The position numbers and the translations under genes were made by a program. Of a DNA stretch of 47,731 bases, positions 36,501 through 44,477 are shown one piece after another. The stretch's first letter is position 1. Every line of letters begins with the position of its first letter. Below the pieces are notes generated by a model. The model did not search any database, was not told where the DNA came from, and was given only the letters and a program-made list of their open reading frames with translations. Source of the stretch: Salipiger bermudensis (GTDB taxonomy: Bacteria; Pseudomonadota; Alphaproteobacteria; Rhodobacterales; Rhodobacteraceae); the NCBI RefSeq assembly GCF_019801965.1, contig NZ_JAHVIA010000014.1, forward strand, positions 1 through 47,731, read 5' to 3'.

Positions 36501-39419
36501 GCGGATGTCGGCCGGAAGCGCCATCTCGCGCAGCAGCGCGAGCGGGTCGGGTGCGGGCGCGCTTTGCTGGCTGTCCGCGATGCGGGCGAGCGCAGCATCG
36601 ATGCGGATCCCTGCGTCGTCCAGGCGGGCCGGTGCCACAGGCGCTGTGTCCGTGGAGGGTGCGGTCTCGGTGAGGTAGTCGTCCAGCCCGAAGCTCTCGG
36701 CAAGCCGTTGCAGCCGCGACAGGGCAAGGGGCGAGAGCAGCGGCTGCAGCGCACCGTGGCGGACATGCTCGAGACAGAGCAGGACAAGCGCGCTGTCGGC
36801 GGCGCTGACCCCGGCCTCGGTGACCCGGCCGATGCGCGCGGCCATATCCTGCCGAGTCAGGTCGAGCAGGGGCAGGTCGCCGTCGTCGATGATGCGCAGC
36901 GGCGCCTCGGGGGCGAGACCCCGCCAATGGCGGCCCGACAGCTCGGCCAGGAGACCGGGCCGGTCGTCCAGACCCGGAGACGGGACCAGCGGCAGGGCGT
37001 CTCCGCTGTGAGCGACCCGCAGACGCTCTCCGGCCGCCGGGCGGGCGGCCCGGAGCTGCAGCCGCGGACCGAGCGCGAGCTCGGGGCCGGGCGGACGGGG
37101 CATCAGGTCGACGGGCAGCACGCCGCCCTCGAGCTCGAGCAGCGAGATGCGTTCCAGCCCGCTCAGCCCGGTGCGGTCGAGAAGGCTGCGGCGGCCGAGC
37201 CGGACGATCTCGGTGCCGTCGATCAGCACCCGCACCTGCGGTGGCCGGATCTCGACCGTGACCTCGACGCCGCCATGGGGCAGCGCCACCGGAATCCGCC
37301 GTTCCGCGCGCCAGGCACCGTCGCTGCGGCGGTCGTTGCAGACCGCGATCTGTTCCGGCTGGCGCAGGGAGAGGTGAAACGGGCAGAGCACCCCGTCGGC
37401 GGCGAGGAAGCTGAGATTGGCGCAGGGGCCGGTCTCGAAATCGGCGCGGAAGCGGAACAGGCCCGCTTCGTGCAGGGGGAAGAAATGGCGCCGCTGCGCG
37501 CCGTCGCCATCCTGCGCCCGATGCGGCAGCAGCGCCGGGCCGCCCAGGAATCCGCGCGGGTTGAGCAGCCGGGCGAGCCGCGGGCCGAAGGACGAGTCGA
37601 ACCCGGCAGGGGCGGTGGCGGGGCCGGTCAGACCGCGCTGCGCCGCACCCAGCATCACCCCGGCCAGCATGGTGCGGGACATGCCGCCATGGTCGACCTG
37701 CAGCCGCAAGGCGCGGGCGAAGAGCCGGCGCTGCCAACCCTCGGGCAACTGTGCGGCCAGCTTGGCGGGCAGGCCGCGCACCAGCGCATCGTGACCGCGC
37801 AGGAAGGCGCGCAGGGAGAGCGGCTGGCCGCGGGCGCTGTCGGGCGCTGTGTTCACCGCGACCCCGTCCCAGGCGATGTAGGCGCAGCGTTCGGCAAGCA
37901 GCGGCGCGGCGAGGCACAATGCCCAGTGCGGGCGGGGGCCGGGGGTGAACCCGAGGGCCGGGTTTTGCAGCAGGTCGCGCCGGAAGATGCGCGCGGAGAG
38001 CTCGGAGGCCAGCGTCAGGGCCGTGTGGCCATCGACCTCCAGCGCGCCGGTGGCCGGGGTGCCGCCGGGCAGCGGGTGCAGTTCGAAGCCGGTATGGGGA
38101 TGCCCGTCGGGCCCGGTGCCGACCCGGTACTGGCTTATGCCGGTCTCGGCGCCCGTCGCCAGCATGGTGTCGCACCAGTCATGCAGCGCCACCGGGCGCA
38201 GCAGGTCTCCCGGCTGCAGAAAGACCACGAAGCGCCCGCGGGCCTCTCCGAGACCGGCCTCGAAGCGTGAGGCGATGTCCGCAGCGGGGGCGGCGAAGGC
38301 GCGGCTGTCGGGATGCCGCTGCAGCAGATCACTGGCGGTCCGAAGGCTCTCCGCGCCACTGCAGGCCACAAGCACCTCGCGGCCGGGCCCGTGCTGCGCG
38401 GCCAGGCTTTCGAGCGTGGCCGAAAGCGCCCCGGACACGCTGCCATCCCAGGCGATCACCAGGCTGAGCGGCAGCTCCCCGGCCAGTTCCAGCGCCCAGC
38501 TGCGGGCGATGCCCGGATCCCATTCGGCATCGAAAGTCAGACCCTGTTCCTGCAGGAAAGCCGCGGCGGCGGCGGCGAAGCGCGCCCGTCTCGCGGGCTC
38601 GCGCAGGGCGGTGCTGCGCTCGTAGAGCAGCCGCGTCGCGATCCGCGAGTAACCGATCCCGGCCTGCGGTTTCAGGGCCTCGTCGAAGAGCGGGCGCAGG
38701 CTGCGCAGCACGTCGATCTGCTGGAAGGCGCGGTCGTCATCGGCGGCGGTGATCTGGCCGGGCCGTCCGCGGGTCTGCAGGTAGAGGGGTTCGGGCAGGT
38801 AGAGCAGGTGATCGGTGCGCGCCGCGGCCCGGTAGAAGAAGGCGTGGTCCTCGAACCAGGTGCCCTCGTCGAAGCGCAGCCCCTCGATCAGGCTGCGGCG
38901 GTAGAGCTTGTTCCAGGCCGAGGGAAAATGCCGGATGACCTCTGGCCAGCTGCGCAGGGCGAAGCGCCGGCGCACCGGGTGGCTGGCGAGGTCGGGGGCA
39001 TCGTGGATCGTCGAGTGCACATGCGAGCCGCCATCGGGAAAGACCGAGCGCAGGGCGCAGGAGACCCAGTCGGCGCCGCTCTCTTCCAGGGCCTGCCAGA
39101 GCCGCATCAGGTAGTCGGGGCTGACCCGGTCGTCGCTGTCGACGAAGGCGATGAAGGTGCCGCGGGCATGCTCCAGCCCGGTGTTGCGTGCTCCCGAAAG
39201 CCCGCGGTTCTGCTGCCGGATCAGCCGGGCCCGGGGATCCCCGGCGATGGCCTCGGCGGCCAGCGCGCCGCTGCCGTCGGTGGAGCCGTCATCGATGACG
39301 AGAAGCTCGAAATCCGCCAGGGTCTGGCCACGCAGGCTGGCGAGGCAGGCGGCGACGTGATCACGGACGTTGTAGACGGGGACGATGACCGAGATCAGCG
39401 GAGTGTCGGAAGCGGGCAT
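33525..39419 (-). CDS. Giant multidomain glycosyltransferase with galectin-like domain (1964 aa)
   Basis: Domains in order: GT2 (1-310; SVIVPVYN, DDGSTDG, FVDSDD at about 92-97); a second GT2-like domain (about 315-560) in which the acidic motif is FLQPGDLL, so probably inactive; a galectin-like domain (about 645-772); a helical region of unknown type (about 780-1385); a GT31-like GT-A domain (about 1390-1680; FDTLVVVFSC, then KIDDDCFVNVP and GGSGYALSR); and a C-terminal GT92/GT2_4-like domain (1680-1964; VVAVMRNEMFMLPHFLDHY, DNGSDDGS, VADADELLVW). The galectin-like part keeps His682, Arg686, Asn695, Trp703, Glu706 and Arg708. The ATG with AGGACC upstream was chosen over an upstream extension. 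Likely assembles several linkages of the glycan. Confidence 0.85.
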   Translation of the reverse strand: MPASDTPLISVIVPVYNVRDHVAACLASLRGQTLADFELLVIDDGSTDGSGALAAEAIAGDPRARLIRQQNRGLSGARNTGLEHARGTFIAFVDSDDRVSPDYLMRLWQALEESGADWVSCALRSVFPDGGSHVHSTIHDAPDLASHPVRRRFALRSWPEVIRHFPSAWNKLYRRSLIEGLRFDEGTWFEDHAFFYRAAARTDHLLYLPEPLYLQTRGRPGQITAADDDRAFQQIDVLRSLRPLFDEALKPQAGIGYSRIATRLLYERSTALREPARRARFAAAAAAFLQEQGLTFDAEWDPGIARSWALELAGELPLSLVIAWDGSVSGALSATLESLAAQHGPGREVLVACSGAESLRTASDLLQRHPDSRAFAAPAADIASRFEAGLGEARGRFVVFLQPGDLLRPVALHDWCDTMLATGAETGISQYRVGTGPDGHPHTGFELHPLPGGTPATGALEVDGHTALTLASELSARIFRRDLLQNPALGFTPGPRPHWALCLAAPLLAERCAYIAWDGVAVNTAPDSARGQPLSLRAFLRGHDALVRGLPAKLAAQLPEGWQRRLFARALRLQVDHGGMSRTMLAGVMLGAAQRGLTGPATAPAGFDSSFGPRLARLLNPRGFLGGPALLPHRAQDGDGAQRRHFFPLHEAGLFRFRADFETGPCANLSFLAADGVLCPFHLSLRQPEQIAVCNDRRSDGAWRAERRIPVALPHGGVEVTVEIRPPQVRVLIDGTEIVRLGRRSLLDRTGLSGLERISLLELEGGVLPVDLMPRPPGPELALGPRLQLRAARPAAGERLRVAHSGDALPLVPSPGLDDRPGLLAELSGRHWRGLAPEAPLRIIDDGDLPLLDLTRQDMAARIGRVTEAGVSAADSALVLLCLEHVRHGALQPLLSPLALSRLQRLAESFGLDDYLTETAPSTDTAPVAPARLDDAGIRIDAALARIADSQQSAPAPDPLALLREMALPADIRRGTFLALTDSFCRDGQSFEGLYGLARELGFEDYRPAQDIWTNSALLPYLLLSGGEETAIALLRGMVRPGPGWMLTPPLAWTLRHAATVEDMPAERKQALIRLAMLVISRRAADYWDRAHCRELTLAAVTLLLARPGDLRLQGRIERFCLKVYGLSRLFWEALETRAGDKTLPPALAAARQDFRVVADPGAPSGQRAAALARFSRAGCSDASRLAIEILGPAGLPLAPGEGPAPQALEHAPEGPDLAALRHMAFPGSAAVPPETGQLAASALPDLYPFVPQSPTLELQRAVARRASALLSGAQSGDDPDSLTTLLDDLAPLSGAEAGFLGLGLAVALIPALGDPAAQRLAEWLRARHAAMPAETRRQAAGAAALRGPLARLHQSGGPQAESLCDALRGEVPLPALSPAAPGLDASPLFDTLVVVFSCKPYLESRIPALRAGWLDLLAPLGIPYIVVTGDGDGQRDGDIVALDAPDDYEGLPQKTLAAIAWVQENTGFAHMLKIDDDCFVNVPLFFESLNYRKFDYYGRKLIRRPGSMDRLWHQEKSVSERGRLELDRSPEPASYADGGSGYALSRRAMEETLAAAQSPAGQQLIARSFMEDKMLGDLLALRGIHVACEDYRVAIRRRSHPGALPVSSWLNAFFPGPSAPLQLIHLDTHEDQALARTRLSDPALHPAKIWPSFQPPRLGYQSNALELFSPPETVTRAREAEIAVVAVMRNEMFMLPHFLDHYRRIGIESFLIADNGSDDGSREYLAAQPDVALFSVDTDYRQSHYGVAWQQAMMASFRRDRWSLVADADELLVWQDEPRQSLPDLLRQPEFREAEAVRLFMLDMYPKGPLEQADFTRGGPFAEAGYCDAEPFLTNTLARGPYSDAPIWTSALRHRLIPGSRGTLFVAQKLALLRYHPFMRLSDGLHFVGDARIAERELIFAHFKYNAAFREKARTEVARRQHFNDAEEYRKYLALASEGRSVIHDPDLSVPWTECAFVRRRLD

Positions 39420-39559
39420 TTGGGTCCTGGACAGGGCAGGGGAGAAAACATGCCCTGTTGTTTCGCAGCTGGTAGCCGGGGTAAACCCCTGCCTGTCGCC
39501 CGGGGGGCGTCCCTTGTCCGCTTTGGGGCAAGGTGCTAGCTGCATTTCAGCCCCGAGCC
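39420..39559. promoter_or_regulatory. Divergent promoter region, giant GT / Stf0-like gene
   Basis: About 140 bases between head-to-head genes; promoters for both must lie here, and I see no clear operator. Confidence 0.4.
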
Positions 39560-40348
39560 ATGCGAGGATCGAAAGACTTGAGTGACCCCTACATCATCTG
39601 GGCCATGCGCCGGACCGGGGGGACCACCCTCGCGGCGCTTCTGAGTTCTCTGTCCGAGCATCCCAATGTCGAGCACGAGCCCTTCAACCAGGGGCGTGTC
39701 TTCGGAGCGGTGACCGCGGCCTGGCGGGAGGGGCGGAACCGGCGTCGACTGCGCGCCGACATCGCCGCCGCGCTCGAGAAACGGCCGGTCATCAAGCATT
39801 GCTACGAGATCATGCCGCCGGAGCTGAACCGCACGCTGATGGAGGTGGCGACGGAGTTGGGATACCGCCATATCGTGCTTGATCGCCGGGCCGAGAGCGA
39901 CCGTATCCTGTCGCTGGAGCTGGCCCGGATCACCGGGGCCTGGGGCGGCAAGGATGCCAAGCGGATCTATGGCCGGATCGCCGCCGGCGAGCAGGAGCTC
40001 GCCCCGGTGGAGGTCGGCAGCGCGGTGGCGCATCTGCACGAGTGCCGCCGCCATCGCGAGGCGCTCGAGCGCCTGCTGGCGGCGAGCCGGCAGACCCCGT
40101 TCGTGGTCTATTTCGAGGACATCTACTCGGATCCCGCACAGGGTCGGCAGCGGGTCGGCCGCCTGCTTGCCTTCCTCGGCATCGATCCGGCGGAGCACCC
40201 GGATTACGAGGCGCGGCTCACCGATGCGCTGCTGAACCGGGGGCAGAACTCCGCGCGGATCCTGTCCTCGGTGCCCAATATCTCCGAAGCGCGGACGGCC
40301 CTGGCAGAGGCCGCCGCAAAGTCGCCGCCGCTCTTCGAGCCTTCCTGA
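39560..40348 (+). CDS. Stf0-like sulfotransferase
   Basis: This protein of about 262 aa has a 5'-phosphosulfate loop YIIWAMRRTGGTTLAALLSSL, an acidic EHEPFNQG region, and YRHIVLDRRAESDRILSLELAR followed by a WGGKDAK segment, the outline of Stf0-type sulfotransferases. A start at TTG six codons later, with GAGG upstream, is also possible. It converges on ugd with a terminator between. It is the fourth sulfotransferase-like gene in the window. Confidence 0.65.
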   Translation: MRGSKDLSDPYIIWAMRRTGGTTLAALLSSLSEHPNVEHEPFNQGRVFGAVTAAWREGRNRRRLRADIAAALEKRPVIKHCYEIMPPELNRTLMEVATELGYRHIVLDRRAESDRILSLELARITGAWGGKDAKRIYGRIAAGEQELAPVEVGSAVAHLHECRRHREALERLLAASRQTPFVVYFEDIYSDPAQGRQRVGRLLAFLGIDPAEHPDYEARLTDALLNRGQNSARILSSVPNISEARTALAEAAAKSPPLFEPS

Positions 40349-40370
40349 CCTGCCGGATCGCTCCGGCAGG
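40349..40370. terminator. Bidirectional terminator between the Stf0-like gene and ugd
   Basis: CCTGCCGGA and TCCGGCAGG form a perfect 9-bp stem with loop TCGC in the 36-base gap between two converging genes. There is no strong T-run on either side. Confidence 0.65.
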
Positions 40371-40384
40371 ACGCCTCGGGGCGA

Positions 40385-41716
40385 TTACGAGGACAGGATC
40401 TCGTCTTCGCGGCCGCGGCCGATGGAAGCGTAGCTCTCGAACCCGGCGCTGCGGGCGGCGGAGGCGCTGTAGATGTTGCGCAGGTCGGCCATGCGGGCGT
40501 GGCGCATGCTGCCGGCCATGCGTTTCAGGTCTAGGGCGCGGAACTCGTTCCATTCGGTGAGGATCACCACCGCGTCGGCGCCGTCGACGGCGGCATAGGC
40601 ATCCTCTTCCCAGTGCACGCCGGGCAGCGCTTCTTCGCCCTCGCGGCGGCCTTCCGGGTCGACCACGGTGACCGTTGCGCCGCCGCCGACCAGCGCCGGA
40701 ACGATGGTCAGGGCCGGGGCATCGCGCATGTCGTCGGTGTTCGGCTTGAAGGTCACGCCCAGCACCGCGATGGCCTTGCCGTTGAACGATCCGTCGCAGA
40801 GATCGCGCAGCTTCTCGATCATCCGGCGCTTGATCTCCTCGTTGATCGAGATCACCGCCTCGGTGATCCGCATCGGGCTGGCATATTCCTGCCCGATCCG
40901 GGCCAGCGCCTTGGTGTCCTTGGGGAAGCAGGAGCCGCCATAGCCCGGCCCGGCATGCAGGAACTTGTTGCCGATGCGGCCGTCGAGCCCCATCCCCTTG
41001 GAGACCTGCTTCACGTCGGCGCCGACCTTCTCGCAGAGCGCCGCGATCTCGTTGATGAAGGTGATCTTCGTGGCGAGGAAGGCGTTGGCCGCGTATTTGA
41101 TCATCTCGGCGGATTCCAGATCGGTGGTGACGATCGGGAAATCGCGGAGATAGAGCGGGCGGTAGATCTCTTCCATGACCCCGGTCGCACGCTCGGATTC
41201 CACCCCGACCACGACGCGGTCGGGCTTCATGAAATCATCGATCGCCGCACCTTCGCGCAGGAACTCCGGGTTCGAGGCGACATCGAACTCGAGCGCCGGA
41301 TTGGCCGCGGCGATCACCTCCTGGACCTTGCGGTTGGTGCCGACCGGCACGGTCGATTTGGTCACCACGACGATGTAGTGATCGGCGGTCTTCGCGATCT
41401 CCTCGGCGGCGGCCATCACGTAGGTCAGATCGGCGTGGCCATCGCCGCGGCGGGTCGGCGTGCCGACGGCGATGAACACCGCTTCGGCGCCGTCGAGGGC
41501 GGATTTCAGATCGCGCGTGAACGAGAGGCGGCCGGCCTCGACATTCTTCGCCAGGAGCGCGTCGAGCCCCGGTTCGAAGATCGGCACCTCGCCGCGCTCG
41601 AGCATCTCGATCTTGCGCGGATCCTTGTCGACGCAGACCACCTCGTGGCCGAAATCGGAGAAACAGACTCCGGAAACCAGACCGACATAGCCGGTGCCGA
41701 GCATTGCAATCTTCAT
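40385..41716 (-). CDS. ugd: UDP-glucose 6-dehydrogenase
   Basis: This 443-aa enzyme oxidises UDP-glucose to UDP-glucuronate with two NAD+. It has the NAD loop GTGYVGLVSG, the TPTRRGDGHADL and KSTVPVGT segments, and the catalytic Cys in GYGGSCFPKDT. Length is normal. It supplies an acidic sugar for the exported polymer. A 77-base gap separates it from the DUF2793 gene. Confidence 0.96.
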   Translation of the reverse strand: MKIAMLGTGYVGLVSGVCFSDFGHEVVCVDKDPRKIEMLERGEVPIFEPGLDALLAKNVEAGRLSFTRDLKSALDGAEAVFIAVGTPTRRGDGHADLTYVMAAAEEIAKTADHYIVVVTKSTVPVGTNRKVQEVIAAANPALEFDVASNPEFLREGAAIDDFMKPDRVVVGVESERATGVMEEIYRPLYLRDFPIVTTDLESAEMIKYAANAFLATKITFINEIAALCEKVGADVKQVSKGMGLDGRIGNKFLHAGPGYGGSCFPKDTKALARIGQEYASPMRITEAVISINEEIKRRMIEKLRDLCDGSFNGKAIAVLGVTFKPNTDDMRDAPALTIVPALVGGGATVTVVDPEGRREGEEALPGVHWEEDAYAAVDGADAVVILTEWNEFRALDLKRMAGSMRHARMADLRNIYSASAARSAGFESYASIGRGREDEILSS

Positions 41717-41793
41717 AAACGCCTCCGCGGAATTGCCCGAAGGTTCTGCGGGAAACAGGGCCTCTATGCAAGGTGGAAGCTCGGTTGCGGCTG

Positions 41794-43107
41794 TCAGCCA
41801 GCGGCAAGACGCAGATCGATCCAGCGGTCGGACGGGATGTTGCAGGGCGCCCCCTGCGTCCAGCCGCCGTCCCAGACCGGGCGGTGGCAGCGCAGGGTGA
41901 GGCGGGCGGCATCCTCGTCATGATCGGTTGCGATCAGCACCAGCGGCGTGCCGGTGTCATCCCGGGGCAGCTCGATCTGCCAGCCGGCGCAGGCAAGGCC
42001 CGGAACACCATCGAGGGTGTAATGGCCAAGACCTGTCTTGCCGAATGCCGCGCCCACCGGCTCCGCCGGCTCCTCGATATGGTCGTCGAACAGCCGCACG
42101 ATCGGGCTCGCTTCCTTGACGAAGCCATTGGTGTCCACAGTGGTATTGGCGCGGTGCCAGAGCTCGGTCCAGTGGATCGGCGCAGCGGCGCTGCCACCGG
42201 AGCCGAACCAGATCCGTTGCGCCGCGGCGGTGTCGACGGCGCGGATCGAGAGCGCGGAATACTGGCCGCTCTGCTGCAGCAAGGACAGGGCATGCACATG
42301 GGCGGCGGTCTCCGGCAGCCCGGCGGTGGTGCCGGCATCGGCGGCATATTGACCGCCCTGCAGGCCGCGCTCGGTCAGTCCGGTGGGGCCGGCCAGCAGC
42401 GGGGCCTCGCCAAGCAGGCCGCCATCCCCGACCTTGAGAAGCCGCCCGGCGGTGGTGTCGGTGGCGCTCTGGGTGACCGCGCTGCCACCGAGCTGACCAC
42501 TGGCGGCGTCGACGCTCAGCGCGGTGGTCCAGCTGCTGCCGTCGGTGCTGGTCTTGATGGCGAAATCGTCCGAGCCCGCGGTGCCCAGCTCGACCCGGCC
42601 GGACCAGCCGGTCTGGAACAGCAGGCTGGCGGTGTCGCCGGCGGCGGACTTGTTGATCTTGAGCTGATGGCCCGCGCCCTCGTGGCTGAGCAGCGTCGCC
42701 GGCGCGGCGACCGCAAGCCGGTTGATCGTATCGGAGGGCGCGTTGATCCCGAGGCCGGGCAGGTCGCTCAGGACCGGGGCCTGCCATGCTCCGTCGCGGC
42801 GCAGGCGCAGGCTGCCGCCGGCCCGTTCGAGCGCCTGCCAGCCGTCCTGCGGCGCAATGAACAGCCAGGCGCCGTCCAGCCAGGCGGCGAGCATGTCGCC
42901 CTGATCGGCCCAGGCCCCGGTCGGCGCCGGCCCCAGCGCCCAGACTTGGCCGTCCTGCGGCAGCTCGGGCGGCTCCTGGGTGCCGATCTCTTCGACGACC
43001 AACTGCACGAGCACGTCGAGCCGCTGCAGCGCCTCGTTGTGGGTGACATGCTTCTGCGCCTGCGAGGGCAGAAGAAAGGGCAGGGACAGCCGGGCAGAGA
43101 GCGACAT
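41794..43107 (-). CDS. DUF2793 domain protein (phage/GTA tail-like)
   Basis: This 437-aa protein opens with LSLPFLLPSQAQKHVTHNEALQRLDVLVQ, the signature of DUF2793 proteins seen in prophages and gene transfer agents of Rhodobacteraceae. The rest is Gly, Ala and Thr-rich with beta character, like a tail-fibre adhesin, and the end (WDGGWTQGAPCNIPSDRWIDLRL) resembles a fibre tip. CCGGAGG precedes the ATG. No other phage genes are here, so it is an isolated cargo gene; an adhesin or glycan-binding role is an inference. Confidence 0.7.
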   Translation of the reverse strand: MSLSARLSLPFLLPSQAQKHVTHNEALQRLDVLVQLVVEEIGTQEPPELPQDGQVWALGPAPTGAWADQGDMLAAWLDGAWLFIAPQDGWQALERAGGSLRLRRDGAWQAPVLSDLPGLGINAPSDTINRLAVAAPATLLSHEGAGHQLKINKSAAGDTASLLFQTGWSGRVELGTAGSDDFAIKTSTDGSSWTTALSVDAASGQLGGSAVTQSATDTTAGRLLKVGDGGLLGEAPLLAGPTGLTERGLQGGQYAADAGTTAGLPETAAHVHALSLLQQSGQYSALSIRAVDTAAAQRIWFGSGGSAAAPIHWTELWHRANTTVDTNGFVKEASPIVRLFDDHIEEPAEPVGAAFGKTGLGHYTLDGVPGLACAGWQIELPRDDTGTPLVLIATDHDEDAARLTLRCHRPVWDGGWTQGAPCNIPSDRWIDLRLAAG

Positions 43108-43165
43108 GGAAACCTCCGGAGGAACGTCTGCCCAGACTCTTCTGAAAGAGGATTGCCAAATCCTT

Positions 43166-43185
43166 CCGGCAGCGTGCGCTGCCGG
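43166..43185. terminator. Stem-loop between glf and the DUF2793 gene
   Basis: CCGGCAGCG and CGCTGCCGG pair over a TG centre, giving at least an 8-bp stem. It lies between the glf stop and the DUF2793 start; no T-run follows on the minus strand. Confidence 0.45.
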
Positions 43186-43212
43186 TTGCATCCCTGCCAT
43201 TTGGTGGTTCGG

Positions 43213-44322
43213 TCAGGCGGTGCGGTCGAGGAAGGCGGCGGCGCGGTCCAGCGCCTCGCGGATGGTCACGTCCATGTCGAGATAACGATAGGTGCCGAGC
43301 CGGCCGAGGAAGCTGACGCCCTCTTCGGCCTGCGCCAGAGCCTCATAGGCGTCCAGCATCTTCATCTCGCGCACCAGACGGATCGGATAGTAGGGGGTAT
43401 CGCCGGGGGCACAGGCGCGGGAGACCTCGCGGTAGCAGACGGAGCCCGCGTGGCTTTCCCACGGGGCGAAATGCTTGTGCTCGGTGATCCGGGTCCACGG
43501 GGTGTCGCGGTCGGCATAATTCATCACCGCGCAGCCCTGGTAGTCGCCATCATAGGTGAAGCGCTCGAAATCCAGCGTGCGGTAGCCGAGCCGGCCGAGG
43601 CGCTCGCCGAAATAGCTGTCGAGCGGGCCGGACCAGAACAGATGGTCGGCCCGGTCGGCCTGTTCGCGGGAGAACGGGGTGTCGAGATGTACGTCGATCG
43701 CCGGGTGGTCGAGCATCGCCTCGACCATGGCGGTGTAGCCCGCCTCCGGCATGCCCTGGAAGGGATGTGCGAAATAGTTGTCATCGTAGCTGAAGCGCAG
43801 CGGCAGGCGCTTCAGGATCGAGGCGGGCAGGTCGGTCGGCGAGCAGCCCCACTGCTTCTCGGTATAGCCCTTGAAGAAGGCCTCGTAGAGCGCCGGGCCG
43901 ACCATCCGCAGCGCCTGCTCCTCGAAATTTTGCGGCTCGGAGATGCTCCGGTCTGCCTGGTCCTCCTCGATGAAGCGCCGGGCCTCGTCGGGCTGGAAGC
44001 AGCGTCCGAAGAACTGGTTGATCGTGTGGAGGTTGATCGGCATCGAGTAGACCGCGTCGCCCGAGCGGCTGCGGACCTGGTGGCGATAGGGCTGGAAGCG
44101 GGTGAACCGATTGACATAGTCCCAGACGCCTGCATCGGCGGTGTGGAAGATGTGGGGGCCGTAGACATGCACCAGGACCCCGGTCTCCGGGCAGCGCTCG
44201 GTGTGGCAATTGCCCGCCACGTGCGACCGGGCCTCGAGCACCGTCACCTGCCGGCCGGCCTCGGCCAGTTGCCGGGCCACGACCGCGCCGCTGAGCCCGG
44301 CGCCCACAATCAAAATCCGCAT
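43213..44322 (-). CDS. glf: UDP-galactopyranose mutase
   Basis: This 369-aa flavoenzyme interconverts UDP-galactopyranose and UDP-galactofuranose. It has the FAD loop VGAGLSGAVVARQLAEAG, the HVAGNCHTE segment, YGPHIFHT, and FFKGYTEKQWG, all typical of Glf. Length is normal. The GT2 at 26115-27095 may use its product. It begins divergently to the RTX gene across 155 bases. Confidence 0.96.
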   Translation of the reverse strand: MRILIVGAGLSGAVVARQLAEAGRQVTVLEARSHVAGNCHTERCPETGVLVHVYGPHIFHTADAGVWDYVNRFTRFQPYRHQVRSRSGDAVYSMPINLHTINQFFGRCFQPDEARRFIEEDQADRSISEPQNFEEQALRMVGPALYEAFFKGYTEKQWGCSPTDLPASILKRLPLRFSYDDNYFAHPFQGMPEAGYTAMVEAMLDHPAIDVHLDTPFSREQADRADHLFWSGPLDSYFGERLGRLGYRTLDFERFTYDGDYQGCAVMNYADRDTPWTRITEHKHFAPWESHAGSVCYREVSRACAPGDTPYYPIRLVREMKMLDAYEALAQAEEGVSFLGRLGTYRYLDMDVTIREALDRAAAFLDRTA

Positions 44323-44477
44323 GTCGTCGCCTGCCTTCGTCTTGCCCCGTCCGGTCCGTGCCGGGGTGGCCGGGCCGTTTGGACCCTCTTACTGCAACCG
44401 TCCTGCCGGTGAAAGCCAAGCCGGGCCTTTAACCGCCCTTAGGACCTGGGGGCTATGGTGCCGAGCGGAACCACTGG
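44323..44477. promoter_or_regulatory. Divergent promoter region, glf / RTX gene
   Basis: A 155-base gap between head-to-head genes. Promoters for both should lie here; no clear motif is seen. Confidence 0.4.

Noticed and set aside
36091-38270. Open frames of about 670-690 residues on both strands within the giant glycosyltransferase gene
   Set aside because: Composition is Arg/Ala/Pro- or Gln/Gly-rich without domain motifs, while the 1964-aa frame contains recognisable domains before, within and after this stretch.
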